Below, piece by piece: positions 57,962 through 64,000 of a stretch of 64,000 nt of DNA. Both the position numbers and the translations under genes were made by a program. Positions within the stretch are counted from its first letter, which is position 1. Each line of letters begins with the position of its first letter. The notes beneath the pieces are model-generated. The model was given only the letters and a program-made list of their open reading frames with translations, had not been told where the DNA came from and ran no database searches. Origin of the DNA: Phallus indusiatus (lineage: Eukaryota > Basidiomycota > Agaricomycetes > Phallales > Phallaceae); the NCBI GenBank assembly GCA_027605045.1, contig JAQFWX010000027.1:248001-312000 (forward strand), read 5' to 3'.

Positions 57962-60473
57962 GAATAAAGAAGAGAGAGCCTATGAATTTATATACATTAT
58001 GTGAAACTGCGGTGGGAGCTGGGGGTGATGCGCATGCGTACCATTGATATTTATAGAAAGTTTTCCTTTCACTCCTGACTCCTTGCCTCGATAGCTCTAC
58101 TAAAATGCAACTGAAGCAATAACCTGTTCGGGAGAAAATAAAGAAAGAAAAGAAAGAAAAAAAGCAACGAGAGAATGGAATTGGGAAGGGGGGAAAGGGA
58201 AGAGAAAGCTTAGATATGAGATGTCTCGGATGGGTTTATATGTCCGGCGCTGCTGATCTGGTCACAAGTCGGAATCAAAAAAGCAGCTCCTCTAAGACTT
58301 CACCGTGGGAGGATAGACGCTCAGATCTCTATTTCGCAAATCTTGACTTCCCTACCAGAACTTCTCCATTCAATTATCGAAGACAGGATAAAAAAAGAAA
58401 GAAAAAAATTATAGTTCAAGTTCAAGGTCGCCGCAGATGCCATGTTCTAATATGTACATGGACGGCGTCGTACAATTCAGACTCCAGATTTGGACGTCGT
58501 GACTCGTGTGGGGGTGAACCAACACTAGTAATAGCACCGACATCGCAATTGAGTCTATCTTATAATAACCTAATAATAATGACGCCAGGTCAATACACTT
58601 TGTCCCGCGCGCACAGGCCATTTGTATTTTTTTACCCCGCTTTCATTCTGATGCAGCCTCACAACGCGATGAATCATAACATCACAGTGAAAATCTATGC
58701 ATAAATAATAAGTAAGTTCAGTTACCACAACAACTGGGGGAATTTCCAAAAAAAAAAAAAATTGGAACTTTGATATTGTTATTGAACGAAAGCCGCTTTC
58801 AGCCTAAACGCATATGATCATGCAATAGGTCTTTCTGATGCTTACGTATATCCAAATTTCAATTTCGGTCTTGTCGACAAAGGGGTTTTAATATCTCGTC
58901 TATACATATGAAGAAGATACACCTGCTTTCTAGTGTCTTACGAAAGTGTGCATTGCAAACGAGATGCGAACGCAGTTCAAATTTTATCTTTCTTTTGCGC
59001 GGCCACGCGCTGTGCAAACCCTTTCATCCCAAAACATACGCATCTTTCACTTGACGTTTTCGACTACACTCACACCCTAGGTTTTGCGATTTGATAAGAT
59101 ATTTCGCAAGTCCATCTCCGTCGGAAACTTCTGGAGAAGATTGATGATACGCGAGATCATTCCACTCGGTTTGGTAGCAAGCAGAACCGATACGGAAAAA
59201 TCTCTGGAGTTTTTAGCATCAAAAAACAGTTCGGATTCCTTTCTCTCAATTATAGTTTCAGGATGCCTTATGCCAATACGTACGCAAAGGAACTTGTAGG
59301 AACAAAGTTATTCCCCACACTTGGTTGCGTGTTATTTCTCATTTTTTAAATTCGGAATACTTGACGTGTTCTGTGAAAAAAGAAGCTAGAGAAGCCCTCA
59401 TCATAATTTTATGCGCGCGCGCGCTGTCACTGCCTGAGTGCGCTGTATGCACATCCGGCACCGGCACTGGCATTCAAAAATAATTTACCCGGCCTTTCAC
59501 ACTGGTGTTGAGCCAAAAAGAAGCCTTTGCAGCTCATGTTGCTTGCGTATTTTTCTCAGAATTAGAAAAACGTGCCATGATTCGAAATAGTCCGAGAAGC
59601 TTCAAGCGTGTGTCAACGGATACCGGTACCACTGGTGGACAGGATCACTTCAAGCTTCAAAATTCATCATCAGGTTTAAATATATCAACACTGGCCTTTT
59701 TGTGACGGGCCTGACGGCAATATAGTATCCGAATTCTCTTCTCAGTGCCTCGACTCCTTATGTATTCTTATGTAGTTTGTCAAAGGCGACGACACACTCG
59801 TTCTTTTTTCGAAGATGGGATAAACCTATTGACAATGCTCATCTTTTCATTAATTTGGCTTGCATCGGGTCTTCTCTGAACAAGGACCGCGATACCAATT
59901 TCAGTCTAGGTCAGTGGAACCACCGCTCCTTGCTTATCGTGGGGTTTCAAAAATGGAAAGCAGTATAGAATCAGCCTGAGAGGCTAATATGCAATCTACC
60001 GTTTAGGGATCGTGTTTCCCCTTGTTCTTCATATATCTACGGTTCCCGGCGATTTGAACCCCTTTCGAATCCACCCTTTGTTCATCTCAGTTCGAATTTA
60101 TTTTGATTAGAGCTGTAGATAATGTAATTGACATCTATCGGAATTTCTCTTCTCTCTTCCCTATAAACAAATGGCGGCTAAACTGTCACGAGTATGCATA
60201 TAGTCATTGAAGTAAATATGAAGAGAAGAAAGCCATTTGGCAGATTGGTGGTTATCTTTATTAATTTATCAGCATATGGTATATAAAAAGTGAACAGATC
60301 ATAGATGTAGACAACGTTCTTCAATATGGGACTCTGACACATAGGATCCTTCATACAACATCAGCTGTTCACCTTTCGTTTGTGTTTCATTCGAATTAAA
60401 CAATTCAAGAGGATGCTGAGGCTCTGAGTACCTGTTTGGTATGGGCAATTTAATATGAGCAATTTGAGGTGGG
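57962..60473. other. Intergenic, no gene recognised
   Basis: The longest frame (58216-58704, plus, 162 codons) lacks a domain and has uneven composition; I do not call it. Poly(A) runs occur near 58140-58170 and 58750. A short GC dinucleotide run is at 59413-59423. Frames at 59084-59299 and 59505-59705 lack support. Confidence 0.4.
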
Positions 60474-61296
60474 TCAAATCGACAGTATAAAATCTGACCA
60501 TTCGACTTGGCCATATTCAGCCGTAACTGGTCCATACCAGCCGTTAGGTACAGGCTGGTGGTGCCAATGACCATGAGACGATAACTGGAAGGTCAATTCA
60601 ATGGCATCAGACGCCTTCAGAACATGGTAAGTCTTTTTTTCAATAAGGCGAGAGAAAAAGAGGGAAATAGCTGTCTACCTGAGCTCCAAGTACGTGCTCG
60701 TCATATTCAGCAGTTTCGGATATTGTTGAGGTTGATTCAGGAGAATGGGATGCAAGTATTAACTCCCGTTCTTGCCACTCATATAAAGCGTTCGAATTTA
60801 AATCTATATAGACAACGGTAATAAGCTTCCAGTGTGACCAAAATAAAGCAAAGCGACATACCATAGTTTAGTTCAGGATTCAAAGGACATTCTCCATTGA
60901 AACCAAATGCTGAGCTTTCATTCTCATTTTTGAGTGTAACAGTGGGACCGTTGTCGGCCTGATTCGTATTACCAGGAGTATCTTCTAGAAAGAAAAAAAT
61001 CAAAATCAGACGCAGTAATCAGGAGTAATAAACATGCCACAGTGACCATATTCTTCAGACGAGTCACCCAATGTCGATAGCTGATACTGGTTTTGATAAG
61101 GATCATATAAATCCTGGTACTGGGTTGGGTACCAACGTTGCTCGTCATAGTTATAATAATATCCGGCAAAGTAGGACCACGCCGGGTCCTGTGTACCGGT
61201 AGGATCATAGTACGATGTCGATGTCGCATTCGTTTCCAATGCTAGATGGGGTTCTGACGGTACATATCCTTCTTGTTGGTCTTGTTCTTGTTTCAT
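60474..61296 (-). CDS. Unidentified Tyr-rich acidic protein, 202 aa
   Basis: Four exons (61047-61296, 60862-60984, 60679-60803, 60474-60584) join in one frame with GT-AG introns. The start is MKQEQDQQEGYVPSEPHLAL. The N-terminal 85 residues are very rich in Tyr, Asp and Gln (SYFAGYYYNYDEQRWYPTQY), followed by Asn/Glu-rich and Ser/Thr/Glu-rich segments and a short aromatic end (HWHHQPVPNGWYGPVTAEYG). It has no signal peptide, membrane segment or known domain and should be largely disordered. The family is unknown to me. The Tyr/Gln composition resembles prion-like low-complexity regions of RNA-binding proteins, but no RNA-binding domain is present, so this is inference only. Confidence 0.55.
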
Positions 61297-62087
61297 CGTC
61301 TATATGTGGGGGAATAACAATGAAAATGAAGTTCCGTTTTTCTTTTCGTTCGGATGGAGCTTTGGATTTTGGACGACTAACCATCACGGCCTCCAGACTC
61401 AATATTTATATCATTTCTTTGTTATTATTCTGTATCAATGGCGAAATTTGTTGGTGCTTCCAAGGCTGAATGAAATTGAAAGGTCCTACTATCAGGCCAC
61501 TAAACGATTTAGTACTCAGTACTCAGCGTTTAGCGGGGCTGTCTCCTCTTCAAAATCCATGGCTTTCTGCCAAAGTAAACGGAAACGGAAAAATACTCAC
61601 AGCTAATGAATCGCCTAAGGGCAAAACCTGACGTTGGGTTGACAATGCAATGCAGCTTCGCCAGTGCCATCAGGACAGCAAGATCACACATATCAACACA
61701 GTTCGGATCCCGCGTTAGCCAGCCGTGCGCGTGAGGCTTTAAACCTTATCCAAGTCTGGCAAAAAAATACACCTCTATTCTGTTTTTCGATAATAATAAG
61801 ATCTGTTCAATACACAAGACATGTTCCAGAAAGAAAAGAAAAACGAAGGATACCTAATTGAGAAGAACTGAAAGGGAAAAAAAAACAAGCAAACAAGCAA
61901 GCGAGCGAGCGAGCACGAAAGCCACAACGAAAGCCACAACGAAAGCCATATGCCTCAACAGAGTGAACACCGAGGCAGAATCATGATTCATCCACTAACA
62001 CAACACCGCTATCGTCAAGCAATTACAAACAACGAACCAACGAACCAGGAAAAAAAAACAAAAGGCCTTGAAAATCAAAGAAGAATG
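61297..62087. other. Intergenic with short tandem repeats
   Basis: Lies upstream of the Tyr-rich gene and downstream of the Arg-repeat gene, both minus. Near 61880-61945 there are short runs of CAAG, CGAG and a thrice-repeated ACGAAAGCCACA-like unit. Plus-strand frames (61215-61469, 61304-61606, 61950-62249) are unsupported or antisense. Confidence 0.4.
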
Positions 62088-64000
62088 TCAAGCGTCGCCA
62101 AGCTGTACACCTCCTTCCTGGGTGAAAATCAACATCTGCCTTCTCCCCAGCTCGGCAACACAATCCCTCACTTCCTCGAACGTGAAATGACTATTTCTAC
62201 CCTCTCGATACCCAAAGCCTTCATTCATGAATGTCATAAGCGTCATTAGAGGTATATCGACCGCACCCTTTAGAGAAGTTCGGAAAAGATACGCGATACA
62301 GTCGTGAGTGTAGTATAACCTATAGAAAGGATATAACAAAAATCAGAGAAATAATAAATGAGAACAAGTTCCAAATAGAGTGAAATGAAAGAAAAAATAT
62401 ATATGTCCACTTACCGTGCTTCTGGAGAAACTCGAGCCATGGGTGTGGGAATAGGACGAGGGAGAGGAGGATGAGTATGATGAGAATGAGAGTGAGAATG
62501 ATGGTGATGATGATGATGAGTAGTATGATGTCCCACGGCTTTTGGGCTCCTGCTCCTACTCCTGATGCTCCTAATACTACCACTTCTACTTCGGCTCCGG
62601 CTATGCCGCAAGCGTTTAAGTTTCGAAAATGAAGAAGATCGACGATGACGATCATCTCTATCTCTGTCCCTGCCCCTATCTCTTTCTCTATCCCTTTCTC
62701 TTTCTCTTTCTCTTTCTCTTTCTCTTTCCCTTTCCCTGTCCCGGTCACGTTCGCGTTCACGTTCACGGTCGCGCTCCCGGTCACGTTCATCGCGGTACAT
62801 ATGAGCATGGCTATGCGTATGAGGAGAACGGTAGCCCATTCCTGGTGTTGAATGATGTACACTGCTTCCGGGCGTATGAGGATGACCGTGCGTGTCATAT
62901 TGAGGGGGTGACCGTACAGCAGCAGCACCAGGTGGTAGTGATGGTGGTGGTGGAGGTGGTGGTGGTGGAAGCGGTTGCGGAGGAAGAGGCAAATTGTCTC
63001 TGTCCTGCTCTCGAGTTCGATAGCGCGAAGGAGGTGTCGAGACATAGGATGGTGGAGGAGTACTGTTCAGATTTGCCAATAACGCGTGTGTTGGAGGAGA
63101 ATAGTGTTCTGTTTTTCGTGGTTGAACTTGCATGTAGGAGGAGTGATATTGAGATGGTTCAGGAACAGTAGTATATGTCATTGAAGGAGCAGAGGGTGGT
63201 GGCGGTGGAGGTGGCTGCAGTTGGGAAGTAGGACGAAGAGGTGAGGTAGAATATACATCATGAGCTACCACTGGTGAAAATTGAGGATGAACTGGAGGAA
63301 GCGGTGCCGGTGGTGCTGGTGCTGGTGGAGGAGGCGGACTAATATACGGTTTTGTTGTTGTTCCTTTGTGAAACAAAGCGGATGGTTCATCCTCACTCCC
63401 AGAATAATAGTTCAGACGAGACGGTCGAGAGACTGATGGTGGTTGCGGCGGTGGTGGCGGTGGAAGCACTGGAGGCGAAACTGTCTGAGGTTTCGGGATT
63501 GGACACACGAGATCCATGTGAGACGAACGGTACGCTTCGCGGGGTAACCTCGGGGATTCATAAATCGGAACGGCAGGCTTGTGAGAAGAAAGATTATTAT
63601 TGTTGTTAATGCTAGCGGTGTTTGTGTTTGTGCTTGTGCTTATCGTCTCTTCTTGTTGGTGGTTATCGCCGACATTGATAGCACCATCACCACGACGAGG
63701 AGTATGCGATAACGATAAAGCAGGCGATGGACGAACAATCTGGCGGTGCTGCTGGTGTTGCTGTCCCTGATGATGAGAACGAAAGCTGGAACTGCCTTCT
63801 TCTTCCTCAGCTGCAGGGTGAGAGGACCAATTATCGCTTCGGGGTGATGGAACGTCCCTTGGTAGATTCACACGATCGCCAGCGTTAACAGTAGTATCTG
63901 GAACTAGCACATGCTGCTGTTGGTGCTCCTGCTGCTGCTGCTCCTCCTGGGGAGATCCAGATTTCGGGTTGACGTTTCTTCCTTCTCCTTCTCCCTCCCT
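62088..64000 (-). CDS. Large Pro-rich, Arg/Asp/Glu-repeat protein, 5' end beyond the window
   Basis: A minus-strand gene whose frame is still open at the right edge. The big exon (62415 to beyond 64000) encodes Gln-rich, then Ser/Asn/His-rich and Pro-rich segments (several runs of 6-10 Pro). It then has an alternating Arg-Asp/Glu repeat of about 60 residues (about 62640-62780) and an RS-like patch (RHSRSRSRSGSIRSIRSRSR), a His run and a Pro-rich end. A 95-nt intron (62320-62414) leads to a last exon (62088-62319) with a compact segment of about 77 residues: YTHDCIAYLFRTSLKGAVDI, MTLMTFMNEGFGYREGRNSH and FTFEEVRDCVAELGRRQMLI. That segment looks folded and could be a small winged-helix-like domain, which is only inference. 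RD/RS repeats are usual in splicing and transcription proteins, so a nuclear role is plausible. Family unknown. Confidence 0.62.

Noticed and set aside
58216..58704. 162-codon plus-strand frame
   Set aside because: No domain, mixed composition, no promoter or splice support; length alone is not enough in this AT-rich region.
60040..60110. Possible tRNA B-box (GGGTTCAAATCG on the minus strand)
   Set aside because: No matching A-box upstream, T-arm pairing fails and no acceptor stem can be formed.
1..64000. Transposable elements, CRISPR arrays or viral insertions
   Set aside because: No transposase, integrase, reverse transcriptase, capsid or helicase motifs, no long terminal repeats and no regularly spaced repeats were seen.

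Overview
This 64 kb window is nuclear DNA of a filamentous basidiomycete, most likely an Agaricomycete. The evidence is gene structure: many phase-consistent GT-AG introns of about 50-100 nt, very short exons, and families typical of mushroom-forming fungi (leaderless GMC oxidoreductases, an HsbA-like secreted protein, and an F-box protein of the long agaricomycete type whose C-terminal half has a GTWxGTF-like and a GRWxDT-like block). I see no prokaryotic operons, transposase, reverse transcriptase, tRNA, rRNA or CRISPR array.

Layout, left to right. The left edge cuts an SDR gene (minus, 1-119). A minus-strand GMC oxidoreductase fills 1651-4592. A gene-poor 12 kb follows, holding only exon-like scraps, hairpins and simple repeats. 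A pyrimidine-rich leader then precedes a MEF2/Rlm1-type MADS-box regulator (16989-21872, 1133 aa by my splice model). A second GMC oxidoreductase lies on the plus strand (24829-27872, 22 exons, 598 aa). Next come an unidentified gene with a mitochondrial-looking N terminus (28317-29550), an HsbA-like secreted protein (29917-30788), two unidentified minus-strand genes (32284-32992 and 34009-35168) and an F-box protein (35912-37906, 556 aa).

After another sparse stretch there is a small Pro/Ser-rich protein (40523-41230). A divergent pair follows: a membrane-anchored M19 dipeptidase (minus, 42498-44424) and the ribosome-biogenesis Brix protein RPF2 (plus, 44893-46129). RPF2 converges on an unidentified Ser/Thr-rich protein (46619-47656). 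A second 10 kb gene-poor block contains an unidentified exon pair at 52.7-53.2 kb. The right end has three unrecognised genes: a small membrane protein (57563-57961), a Tyr-rich protein (60474-61296) and a large Pro-rich, Arg/Asp/Glu-repeat protein running off the right edge (62088-64000).

No single pathway links these genes. Two are housekeeping or regulatory (RPF2, MADS box); others are oxidoreductases, peptidase, secreted surface protein and F-box adaptor, families that are often lineage-expanded in wood- and litter-degrading fungi. The most notable structural theme is that catalytic motifs are carried on microexons. Both GMC genes encode the FAD-binding GxGxxG across a conserved 8-nt exon and also share a 12-nt exon. 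The dipeptidase puts its DGHxD zinc motif on a 13-nt exon. All exon coordinates are manual readings from splice-site consensus and reading frame and have not been checked against RNA.
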